Source of the DNA: an uncultured Bacteroidales bacterium
Lineage (GTDB): Bacteria > Bacteroidota > Bacteroidia > Bacteroidales > F082
DNA length: 64,000 nucleotides
NCBI GenBank assembly: GCA_900317055.1
Contig: ONFF01000002.1
Coordinates: 1 to 64,000 of the forward strand
Direction: 5' to 3'
Position 1 is the stretch's first letter. Each line of letters starts with the position of its first letter. Made by a program: the position numbers and the translations under genes. The notes beneath the pieces were generated by a model. It saw nothing but the letters and a program-made list of their open reading frames with translations, was not told the origin of the DNA and searched no databases. Positions 46,065 to 53,394 of the stretch are shown here, piece by piece.

Positions 46065-46826
46065 ATGAAAATCGTCAGCTACAATGTGAACGGCATCCGC
46101 GCGGCCATCAACAAGGGCCTGCTGCAATGGATCAACGACTACCAACCCGATGTGCTCTGCTTTCAAGAGCTGAAAGCCACACCCGACCAGATTCCCTTGA
46201 TGGACTTCGAGATGATGGGCTACCACCACTATTGGTTCCCAGCGCAGAAGAAAGGCTACAGCGGCGTGGGCCTCATCACAAAACAGGAGCCCGACAATGT
46301 GGTCTACGGCATGAACGAGCCTTTATACGACAACGAAGGCCGCTTCCTCCGTGCCGACTTCGGCGACCTCTCGGTGGTGAGCGTCTACCACCCTTCAGGC
46401 ACAACGGGCGACGAGCGCCAAGCCTTCAAGATGGTGTGGCTCGACTTTTTCCGCAAGTATGTCAACGAACTGAGGAAAGAACGCCCGCAACTGGTGCTTT
46501 CGGGCGACTACAACATCTGCCACGAAGACATCGACATCAACAATCCGAGGAAACACGACACCTCATCGGGCTTCCTACCCGAAGAACGCAAGTGGATGAC
46601 CGATTTTCTCAACGATGGCTACATCGACAGCTTCCGACAGTTGGTGAAGGAACCCAACCAATACAGTTGGTGGAGTTTCCGCGCCGGTGCCCGCGCCAAG
46701 AACCTCGGCTGGCGCATCGACTACCACATGGTAACAGAGAACTTGAAAGACCGTATCGCCAAGGTTGGTATCTTGCCCGAGGTGATGCACTCCGACCATT
46801 GCCCAATTGTGTTGGAGTTGAAATAA
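46065..46826 (+). CDS. xth: Exodeoxyribonuclease III / AP endonuclease
   Basis: DNA repair enzyme that cuts at abasic sites and removes 3' blocks. The 253-residue product carries the exonuclease III signatures MKIVSYNVNGIRAA, LCFQELKA with the metal-binding Glu, SGDYNICHEDIDINN, WRIDYHMVTENL and the final SDHCPIVLEL with the catalytic Asp-His. The start at 46065 is preferred to one 39 bases upstream, since the family begins at MKIVSYN. It is followed by tRNA-Arg, which has its own promoter box. Confidence 0.95.
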   Translation: MKIVSYNVNGIRAAINKGLLQWINDYQPDVLCFQELKATPDQIPLMDFEMMGYHHYWFPAQKKGYSGVGLITKQEPDNVVYGMNEPLYDNEGRFLRADFGDLSVVSVYHPSGTTGDERQAFKMVWLDFFRKYVNELRKERPQLVLSGDYNICHEDIDINNPRKHDTSSGFLPEERKWMTDFLNDGYIDSFRQLVKEPNQYSWWSFRAGARAKNLGWRIDYHMVTENLKDRIAKVGILPEVMHSDHCPIVLELK

Positions 46827-46854
46827 AGTTTTCTTCTATTTCGGAAAAAATGTG

Positions 46855-46862
46855 TATCTTTG
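46855..46862 (+). promoter_or_regulatory. -7 box TATCTTTG for tRNA-Arg
   Basis: Consensus box 20 bases before the tRNA 5' end, inside the xth-tRNA gap. Confidence 0.5.
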
Positions 46863-46881
46863 CGGCGGATTTATATCCAAA

Positions 46882-46953
46882 GGCCTAATAGTTCAAGGGA
46901 TAGAACGGAAGTTTCCTAAACTTTAAATCTAGGTTCGAGTCCTAGTTGGGCTA
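46882..46953 (+). tRNA. tRNA-Arg, anticodon CCT
   Basis: A full cloverleaf folds. Acceptor GGCCTAA pairs with TTGGGCT (G-T ends tolerated). The D arm is GTTC/GAAC. The anticodon stem GAAGT/ACTTT encloses TTCCTAA, with anticodon CCT at 46915-46917. A four-base variable loop follows, then the T arm CTAGG/CCTAG with loop TTCGAGT, and A as discriminator. It reads AGG codons. CCA is not encoded. A strong hairpin follows within 6 bases. Confidence 0.93.
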
Positions 46954-46958
46954 CAAGA

Positions 46959-47012
46959 AAGCCCTGCCTTTTATGTCATTCCCTCAAGAATCTAAAAAAG
47001 GCAGGGGCTTTT
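46959..47012. repeat. Hairpin with TATGTCATTCC-type cap, tRNA-Arg terminator (copy 2)
   Basis: Outer stem AAGCCCTGCCTTTT pairs with AAAAGGCAGGGGCTT and is followed by TTTT. The loop holds the conserved ATGTCATTCC and GAATCTA words. It lies between tRNA-Arg and the convergent cargo gene ending at 47023 and is a good two-way terminator. Confidence 0.7.
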
Positions 47013-47022
47013 GATTTCAATA

Positions 47023-48612
47023 CTACTTTACCAACACTTTCTGCTCAAAAACCGTCCCGTCAGTAGTGGTGATGCGCAACACATACATACCCTTCGCCCA
47101 ATCACTGACATCGACTTCATTTGCGTTTTTGATCGTCTTTACCTTTTGGCCAAGTGCATTGAAAACCTGTACTTCGACAGACTCAAAGCCTTGGACATAA
47201 AGTGTTTTTGAAGCAGGATTAGGATAGACCATTACCCGATGTCCCGTTTCTCCGACGGCATCGTATCCTGTGGTAAATGACTTTGTTTCGCAATCCAAAT
47301 AGGAATCATCGTCAAACACCACGAACAAAGAAAACAAATACTCCGTTTCTGCTCTTAGGCCTTCAAGAATCACCTCTACATAGCCGTCATTTGGCACATC
47401 AACCCATCCTTCATCAAGTTCATCAAAAGAGTAATAATAAAATCCCGTCATCGCAAGGTGCTCGTTGCCATAATGAATCCAACCCGACAATTTAGCAGAA
47501 TGGCTGGTGATATCAGAAGCCTCAAATAAGACAAAATCGGTAAGGCCGTGAATGGGATAGCCATTGTTGGTGCCGTTGTCCATCACGAAGGAATGTGTTC
47601 TTTGGTCAATTTGGTCCTTGAAGTCTTCCGTCTTCATTTCATCGGCAGTCATACCTGTGCCAAAGCCGTTGTTTCCGCCAGCAGAGGCAAGGAAGAAACA
47701 ATTGTCAATTTCTATTGTATTCTCTGCCCTACCCGGATCAATGGGGCTGACCATACCAAAGATGCCTCCCGAAGCGCTTCCGCTGACCTGTCCGACATTG
47801 TAGCATGAACCAACTTCAACTGTTGCCAACTCCACTGCAGCACCCAGGATGCCTCCGGAAATACCCATCAGCAAAGCATTCGCACTGATGAAACCAGTGT
47901 TGTAGCATTTATTAATCAAAGTATAACCTCGACCAAAGCATACCACGCCACCTGCCACGGCAATACCCATGAAGTTGCTGTTGGTGACCGTGACGCTTGC
48001 TGTTGAGGAACACTCATGAACAATCCCATTTTGAACACCAGCCACAACACCAGCAGCGCCACAGAAGGAACCACTATTGTTGACATTGACCGAACCCGAA
48101 AAACTACAACGGCGTACTTGAGCATCATTGGCGATGCCACCCACCACACCAGAAGCACCCATACCCGTGGAGATAATCGCACCACTGACCGATAGATTGC
48201 AAACACAAGCTCTATAGCCCCCAACGGCGGCAAATAATCCCGCAAGGTCGGCACTAGTCTGAATCCGCAAATTCTCAATCTGATGATATCCACCATCGAA
48301 ATAACCTGCAAAATAGAAACCGTTCATATTGTAATCCACATTGCCGATGGGCGTCCAGTTGAGATTGTTCAAGTCGAGGTCATCGGTAAGCAGGAAATAC
48401 TTTCCCTCAAAAACACCTTGTCCAGATGATTGATAACCCTCATTGACTTTCTCTGCCAAATAAGCCAGATGGGGCGCCGTCTCAATGCGGTAAGGATTAT
48501 AATACGTGCCGTTGCCCTCGGTCCAAGGCTCAGACGAGCCGTCCCATACATTTGTCGCCATCATATTGAATGTCAATACGATGACAAAAGTTAAAAGCAA
48601 AGATTTCTTCAT
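47023..48612 (-). CDS. T9SS cargo with GLUG-type repeats
   Basis: The 529-residue product has a signal peptide (MKKSLLLTFVIVLTFNMMA). Residues about 25-330 are beta-helix-like repeats with GNGTYYNPYRIETAPHLAYLA at the start. Several Gly-rich units follow (AGLFAAVGG, SGVVGGIAND, GGVVCFGRG, SGGIFGMVS) that resemble the GLUG motif of surface proteins. A fibronectin-like segment follows (ITSHSAKLSGWIHY, LRAETEYLFSLFVV). The C-terminal sorting domain is VMVYPNPASKTLYVQG, VFNALGQKVK, GMYVLRITTTDG. It has a normal short strand link and no palindrome, unlike the 27.8-36.1 kb cluster. Probably surface-attached. Function unknown. Confidence 0.83.
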   Translation of the reverse strand: MKKSLLLTFVIVLTFNMMATNVWDGSSEPWTEGNGTYYNPYRIETAPHLAYLAEKVNEGYQSSGQGVFEGKYFLLTDDLDLNNLNWTPIGNVDYNMNGFYFAGYFDGGYHQIENLRIQTSADLAGLFAAVGGYRACVCNLSVSGAIISTGMGASGVVGGIANDAQVRRCSFSGSVNVNNSGSFCGAAGVVAGVQNGIVHECSSTASVTVTNSNFMGIAVAGGVVCFGRGYTLINKCYNTGFISANALLMGISGGILGAAVELATVEVGSCYNVGQVSGSASGGIFGMVSPIDPGRAENTIEIDNCFFLASAGGNNGFGTGMTADEMKTEDFKDQIDQRTHSFVMDNGTNNGYPIHGLTDFVLFEASDITSHSAKLSGWIHYGNEHLAMTGFYYYSFDELDEGWVDVPNDGYVEVILEGLRAETEYLFSLFVVFDDDSYLDCETKSFTTGYDAVGETGHRVMVYPNPASKTLYVQGFESVEVQVFNALGQKVKTIKNANEVDVSDWAKGMYVLRITTTDGTVFEQKVLVK

Positions 48613-48631
48613 CTTGTTCAGTATTTCACTG

Positions 48632-48639
48632 CAAAGTTA
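48632..48639 (-). promoter_or_regulatory. -7 box TAACTTTG for the GLUG cargo gene
   Basis: Minus-strand match 19 bases before the start at 48612. The divergent porZ has a weaker TATTTTTA at 48683-48690. Confidence 0.45.
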
Positions 48640-48708
48640 TAAAACATTTCGCCGAAATCAGCGTTATCATCCTATAATTTCGTATTTTTACAGCCTAAAT
48701 TCATTCTT

Positions 48709-51030
48709 ATGAAGAAAGTCAGATTTACCCTCCTCATAGCCGCATGGCTCGTTTCCACCTTCGCTATCGCCCAAGACGGCGTTTCCATCGGCAACTGGCG
48801 CACACACCTGCCCTATCAGAAAGTGATAGGTGTTGAGCCCATTGGCAACAAAATCTATGCTGCCACGCAGTATGAGCTGTTTTACTACGACACAGAGGAC
48901 AATTCCATCAATATCCTCAACAAAATCAATGGCTTGTCGGACATCGGCATCAGCACCATAGGATACAACGAGAGCCAACGCAAACTCTTCGTCGCCTATA
49001 CGAACGCCAATGTCGACCTCATCGACCACGATGGCAACATCCACAACATGAGCGACATCAAGGATAAGAACATCGTGGGCAACAAAAGCATCAACCATGT
49101 CTGCTTTGATGGTGACTTGGCCTATGTGGCTTGCGGATTCGGCATCGTAGTCTTCGACCTGAAGAAAGAAGAGGTTAAAGATACTTATTATATTGGTAAC
49201 CAAGGCGATATGGTAAATGTCACCGATATAGCTCTTTATAATGGCCGCATCTATGCTTGCACCGACAATGGCGTTTATTATGCCGCTCAAGATGCACAAA
49301 ACTTAGCCAATTATGCCGCCTGGCATTTCGACACCAACCTCATCCATCCTCATTTGGCCTACAAAGAAATGGAAGTCTTCGCGGGCAAACTATTACTCAA
49401 CCATAATGGTGAGCATAATGGCGACACCCTCTTTGTATTCGACGGCAGCCATTGGGGCTATTTCGATAGAGAAAACATCACTGAGAAGCAACAGATTCGT
49501 GCTTACGGCGACCACCTCCTCATTGTCAACCGATACAATATTTCGGAGCACGACAGAAGCTTCCAACAAGTACATTCCATTCACAATCCTGGTGGAGCGA
49601 TTGAGCCTCTCGCCGTGGCTATCGACAACAGCGGCAACTACTGGATTGGCGACACAAGACGAGGCCTCGTCAAGACTTCTGATGGCTGGAACAACATGGA
49701 TGTGAAGCCCAATGGCACGGCCTCGAAAAATGTCTTCGAGCTCAAGGCCTACGACGATCAGGTGTGGATTGCCACGGGAGGACACGCCTCCAACTGGGGC
49801 AAGCGGTACATGCGTGACGGCGTGGCCCGCTTCGACGGCTCCTGGACCATCCTTAACAATTCCACTTTACCCGACTTCAACGAATACACCGACTTCGTTT
49901 GCACTGCCACCAATCCCAAAGACCCCTCAGTCACTTATGTGGGCACATGGGGCAGTGGCTTACTGAAATTCAAGGATAATGAATTGGTGGAGGTCTACAA
50001 CGAAGAAAATAGCTCACTGCACCACTGGGTCAGTGACCCGAGCCTCATCAACATCAGTGGCTTGGCCTTCGACAGCAAAGGCAACCTGTGGGTAGCCAAC
50101 ACGGGAGCACCCAACCTCCTTTCTGCAATGGAGCCCGATGGCACTTGGCATTCCTTCAATCTTGGCGGTAGCATTAGCGCCATCGACATTGGCACATTGC
50201 TCATCGACCATAACGACTACAAATGGATTACGCGCCGTAATGGCGAAGTCATTGTCTTCAACGACAATGGCACTCTCGACAATCCTACTGACGACCAGAC
50301 GGTCAACCTCAACACGGCTACAGGCAACGGCAAGCTCCTTGGCTCTGTCAGTTGCCTCACTGTAGACAATAAGGGCGCCGTTTGGGCTGGCACCGACAAA
50401 GGCCCTTGCCTGTTCTCCGACACAAAGAAAATCTTCAGCGGTGACAACTTCGACGCTACGCAAGTACGCGTGCCTCGCAACGACGGCACTGATCAATTTG
50501 ATTACTTGTTTGCCGAATCCAATGTGCTCTCGATGGCAGCTATGGAAGGTTCCGATCAGATTTGGTTTGGTCTCGAATCGGGTGTCTATCTCATGTCGTT
50601 TGACGGCAAGCCCAAAGAAATCCACTACTTCAATACCAGCAACAGCCCCTTGCTTGACAATGCCGTCACCACCATGGCCATCGACAAGAGCGGCGAAGTG
50701 TTTTTCGGCACAGGCAGCGGAGTCATCTCCTATCGCGGCGAATATGCCACGCCTGAGCCTGAAATCAGCGAAGTGATTGCCTATCCCAACCCTGTAAGAC
50801 CTGGCTATAACGGATTTGTTGGCATCAAGGGTTTGGTTTCCAATTCGTTGGTAAGAATCACCACTGTTGACGGCACCTTCGTCACCCAGTTGATTTCGGA
50901 AGGCGGTCAAGCCGTTTGGGACTGCACCAACATCAATGGTGAGAAAGTGAGTCCTGGCGTTTATTTCATCTTTGTCAGCACCAAGCAAGGCAGCGACAAG
51001 TTTGCCACCAAGATCCTGATCATGAACTGA
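48709..51030 (+). CDS. porZ: T9SS component PorZ (beta-propeller surface protein)
   Basis: The 773-residue product is close in length to P. gingivalis PorZ, part of the type IX attachment complex that delivers anionic lipopolysaccharide to PorU for cargo anchoring. It has a signal peptide (cleavage after AIAQ). The family opening is SIGNWRTHLPYQKVIGVE. Two beta-propeller-like regions contain repeated strands such as IYAATQYELFYYD, NLWVANTG and AVWAGTDKGPCLF. A C-terminal sorting-type domain (VIAYPNPVRPGYNGF, GVYFIFVS) ends it. The stop overlaps the recO start by one base. Its presence supports an active T9SS here, although other T9SS genes lie outside. Confidence 0.88.
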   Translation: MKKVRFTLLIAAWLVSTFAIAQDGVSIGNWRTHLPYQKVIGVEPIGNKIYAATQYELFYYDTEDNSINILNKINGLSDIGISTIGYNESQRKLFVAYTNANVDLIDHDGNIHNMSDIKDKNIVGNKSINHVCFDGDLAYVACGFGIVVFDLKKEEVKDTYYIGNQGDMVNVTDIALYNGRIYACTDNGVYYAAQDAQNLANYAAWHFDTNLIHPHLAYKEMEVFAGKLLLNHNGEHNGDTLFVFDGSHWGYFDRENITEKQQIRAYGDHLLIVNRYNISEHDRSFQQVHSIHNPGGAIEPLAVAIDNSGNYWIGDTRRGLVKTSDGWNNMDVKPNGTASKNVFELKAYDDQVWIATGGHASNWGKRYMRDGVARFDGSWTILNNSTLPDFNEYTDFVCTATNPKDPSVTYVGTWGSGLLKFKDNELVEVYNEENSSLHHWVSDPSLINISGLAFDSKGNLWVANTGAPNLLSAMEPDGTWHSFNLGGSISAIDIGTLLIDHNDYKWITRRNGEVIVFNDNGTLDNPTDDQTVNLNTATGNGKLLGSVSCLTVDNKGAVWAGTDKGPCLFSDTKKIFSGDNFDATQVRVPRNDGTDQFDYLFAESNVLSMAAMEGSDQIWFGLESGVYLMSFDGKPKEIHYFNTSNSPLLDNAVTTMAIDKSGEVFFGTGSGVISYRGEYATPEPEISEVIAYPNPVRPGYNGFVGIKGLVSNSLVRITTVDGTFVTQLISEGGQAVWDCTNINGEKVSPGVYFIFVSTKQGSDKFATKILIMN

Positions 51031-51755
51031 TGGACGACACAATTCAAGGCATTGTCCTGCAATCCATCCGCTATGGCGACACCAGCCTCATTGTAAAGGT
51101 GTTCACACGAAACCTCGGTCTGCGCTCCTATATGGTGAAAGGCGCGTTCAACCGCAACTCGAATAGTCGAGCGGCTTTGTTTCAAAACCTACACCTTATT
51201 AATTATGTAGAAGCCAGCAGGCCCAACAAAGGTAGTTTGGGTTACCTGAAAGATGTGCAACTCACCACCGTCTACCAAAGCATCCCTTTCGTGATGAACA
51301 AAAGCGCCATCTTGATGTACATCAGCGAATTGCTTTCAAAGACCATCATTGAACAAGAACAGAATGAAGTCATGTTTGACTTCATCGTTCGCTCCCTGCT
51401 TTGGCTCGACTTAGTGGAACAAGACTATGCCAACTTCCCCTTGTTCTTCACCTTGGAACTGACCCGTCACTTGGGATTTTATCCCAAAGCCAATCACGAA
51501 ACGGGCTATTGTTTCGATATGATGGAGGGTTCGTTTGCCCATGACCTGCCAGTGCACCCTTATTACTTCGACAATGAAAACGCACAACTGTTGGCGCAAA
51601 TGCTTAATGTTAGCATTGATGAGGCTTGTCGCATGCCTTTGCGGGTGAGCCAACGCCGAGAACTACTTGACGGACTCATCGTGTTCATGCGGCTTCATGC
51701 CCCTGTGATGAACGACTTCCATTCGCACGAAGTACTGAAAACCGTCCTAGAATGA
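51030..51755 (+). CDS. recO: DNA repair protein RecO
   Basis: RecO helps load RecA onto SSB-coated single strands in the RecFOR pathway. The 241-residue product starts with the OB-fold TIQGIVLQSIRYGDTSLIVKVFT, then has GLRSYMVKGAF. A helical domain follows, with YISELLSKTIIEQEQN and LTRHLGFYPKA, ending in a short helical tail. The zinc-binding Cys set of some RecO proteins is reduced to a single Cys here, as in other Bacteroidetes. It overlaps porZ by one base (TGATG), so translation is coupled. Confidence 0.92.
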   Translation: MDDTIQGIVLQSIRYGDTSLIVKVFTRNLGLRSYMVKGAFNRNSNSRAALFQNLHLINYVEASRPNKGSLGYLKDVQLTTVYQSIPFVMNKSAILMYISELLSKTIIEQEQNEVMFDFIVRSLLWLDLVEQDYANFPLFFTLELTRHLGFYPKANHETGYCFDMMEGSFAHDLPVHPYYFDNENAQLLAQMLNVSIDEACRMPLRVSQRRELLDGLIVFMRLHAPVMNDFHSHEVLKTVLE

Positions 51756-51769
51756 AAGACCATCATATC

Positions 51770-51821
51770 GAAATCGCCCACCTATGTCATTCCCGAATGG
51801 AATCTATAGGTGGGCGATTTC
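51770..51821. repeat. Hairpin with TATGTCATTCC/GGAATCTATA cap (copy 3)
   Basis: Outer stem GAAATCGCCCACC pairs perfectly with GGTGGGCGATTTC; the conserved cap fills the top. It lies between the convergent recO and the gene ending at 51866 and is a probable two-way terminator. Confidence 0.75.
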
Positions 51822-51865
51822 AAGAAAAAGTTGAAGAGTGAATCTATGGCCTTTATTACCACAAA

Positions 51866-52780
51866 TTACTTCAAATCAACGGTGGTTTGGCCTATCAGCT
51901 TGCCACCTTGCTCGTACACATCAACGAAATAAGTGCCTGGCATCAGCTCGTAAGCATCGGGCTTCACATAGTAGGCACGCACTGCAGTTTCGGTGCCGTC
52001 ATAGTTGACTCTCACCTTCTCGGTAAACTGCAGGGTCTCGCCATTCGATTTGAACGAATACTCATCGCCCGTGCCTTTACTGATGATAGCACGCTTGGGG
52101 TCGGCGATGCGCACATAGAACAGCTTTGTACCCGGTTCAATGAGCTCGTTGGCCGCTACATTGAAGTCGATTCTGATGCGTTCGGCACGGCTGGCCCGAT
52201 CAGTGTCCGATTCCTTGCCACTGCCTTTGAAGCGCACGGCTTTGGCTTTATAGTTGGAGATCCTCATCGTAGCTGCTTGGTTTACCTTGTTGGTCAACTC
52301 TTCCTTCTGACGGGTCAGGGTAGTGTTTTGACGACGCTCGGCTTGGAACTCCTCGCGGATACGCTCGTTCTCGGCCACCAGTTCACGATTGACGGTATAA
52401 AGTGAGTCCATCTGGCGCACATAACGCTGCGAAATGTCTTGCAAGGCAGCCACTTTCTTCTTGATACGGTTGTAATCCCACTGTGAATCAAGGAGTTTCT
52501 TGATTTCAACAGCATCGGCTTGAATGATACTGTCCTTTTCGGCCAGTTCAAGGCTTAACTCGCCATAGCTTTCTTTCAGCTCGTTATGCACTTTCATCAA
52601 GCTATCCACTTCGGCCTGAAAATCGAGGCGTTGCATCTCCTTTTCGGCTTCGAGTCCATCATTTTTCGACTTCAATTTGGTATTGTTTACCAGCAGGACT
52701 ACCGCTAAGATAGCCAACACTCCTAATAAAGCATAAAGCCAATAGGGTTGTTTCGTTTTTTTCTTGTTTTCCGAATCCAT
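51866..52780 (-). CDS. Membrane-anchored coiled-coil protein
   Basis: The 304-residue product has a charged Lys-rich start and one transmembrane helix at about residues 14-31 (WLYALLGVLAILAVVLLV). A long coiled coil follows (about 35-165: LEAEKEMQRLDFQAEVDSL, ENERIREEFQAERRQ). A C-terminal beta-rich domain (IRIDFNVAANELIEPGTKLFYVRI, YELMPGTYFVDVYEQGGKLIG) completes it. I do not recognise a named family, though similar anchored coiled-coil proteins occur widely in Bacteroidetes. The C-terminal domain is presumably periplasmic. It has its own promoter box and lies just beyond the polysaccharide-export block. Confidence 0.75.
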   Translation of the reverse strand: MDSENKKKTKQPYWLYALLGVLAILAVVLLVNNTKLKSKNDGLEAEKEMQRLDFQAEVDSLMKVHNELKESYGELSLELAEKDSIIQADAVEIKKLLDSQWDYNRIKKKVAALQDISQRYVRQMDSLYTVNRELVAENERIREEFQAERRQNTTLTRQKEELTNKVNQAATMRISNYKAKAVRFKGSGKESDTDRASRAERIRIDFNVAANELIEPGTKLFYVRIADPKRAIISKGTGDEYSFKSNGETLQFTEKVRVNYDGTETAVRAYYVKPDAYELMPGTYFVDVYEQGGKLIGQTTVDLK

Positions 52781-52818
52781 GACTTATTTGTTTTGTTTCT
52801 ATTCGTGATTTTATGCTG

Positions 52819-52826
52819 CAAAAATA
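52819..52826 (-). promoter_or_regulatory. -7 box TATTTTTG for the coiled-coil gene
   Basis: Minus-strand match 38 bases before the start at 52780, in the gap after the UpxY gene. Confidence 0.45.
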
Positions 52827-52851
52827 ACAATAATCCTAAAACGGGCACTTT

Positions 52852-53394
52852 TTATTTCACATCTTCACACGGCTCCACTTTCGCCCTTGGGATATGAACT
52901 GGGATGCATTGCCCCACCACATCAATGTATACAATCAGATGGCGTTTGTTGTAGATGGTCTCAAGCTTGCCCGTGAGTCCTTTCATGGGACCATTGATAA
53001 TCCTTACCTTCTGCCCCACTTTCAACTCCTCATGATTCATCATCTTATACTCCTCGCCCTTCTCGAAATCACTGACGAACTTCTTGATGGCAAGAATCTG
53101 ATTCTCAGGGACCGCAACCGCCTTCCTCTCAAAGGTGACAAATTTGATTACGCCATACACATTCAAGATAGGGATGTACTCCTTCTCGTTGGAATACACA
53201 AACACATATGACTTGAACAAGGGTTCCTCCACTTTCTTTTTGCGGTCGCTCCATTGCTTGACCTGTGTAATCAAAGGCAAATATGCCTTGTAGCCACTCT
53301 CCTCAAGTTGCGACAGCACCTTTTTCTCCATCCGCGACCTAACATAAAGGGCGTGCCAAAACCTCTCGTCACGATCGTCTATCATGTGACTCAT
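52852..53394 (-). CDS. UpxY-type NusG-like antiterminator
   Basis: The 180-residue product has the NusG N-terminal domain (WHALYVRSRMEKKVLSQLEE, YLPLITQVKQWSDRKKKVEEPLF, YVFVYSN). A C-terminal KOW segment follows (LKVGQKVRIINGPMKGLTGKLE). Such specialised NusG paralogues keep RNA polymerase elongating through long capsule operons in Bacteroides. Unusually for the type, this gene lies downstream of, not ahead of, the Wza/Wzc genes. The start codon directly abuts the Wzc stop. It may act on another locus or on transcripts continuing past 52852, but the next gene has its own promoter. Confidence 0.87.
   Translation of the reverse strand: MSHMIDDRDERFWHALYVRSRMEKKVLSQLEESGYKAYLPLITQVKQWSDRKKKVEEPLFKSYVFVYSNEKEYIPILNVYGVIKFVTFERKAVAVPENQILAIKKFVSDFEKGEEYKMMNHEELKVGQKVRIINGPMKGLTGKLETIYNKRHLIVYIDVVGQCIPVHIPRAKVEPCEDVK

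Noticed and set aside
50014..51042. A 342-codon minus-strand frame within porZ
   Set aside because: It is antisense to a recognised gene, with no signal, motif or promoter. Similar shadows occur opposite aspS, asmA and the carboxyltransferase.
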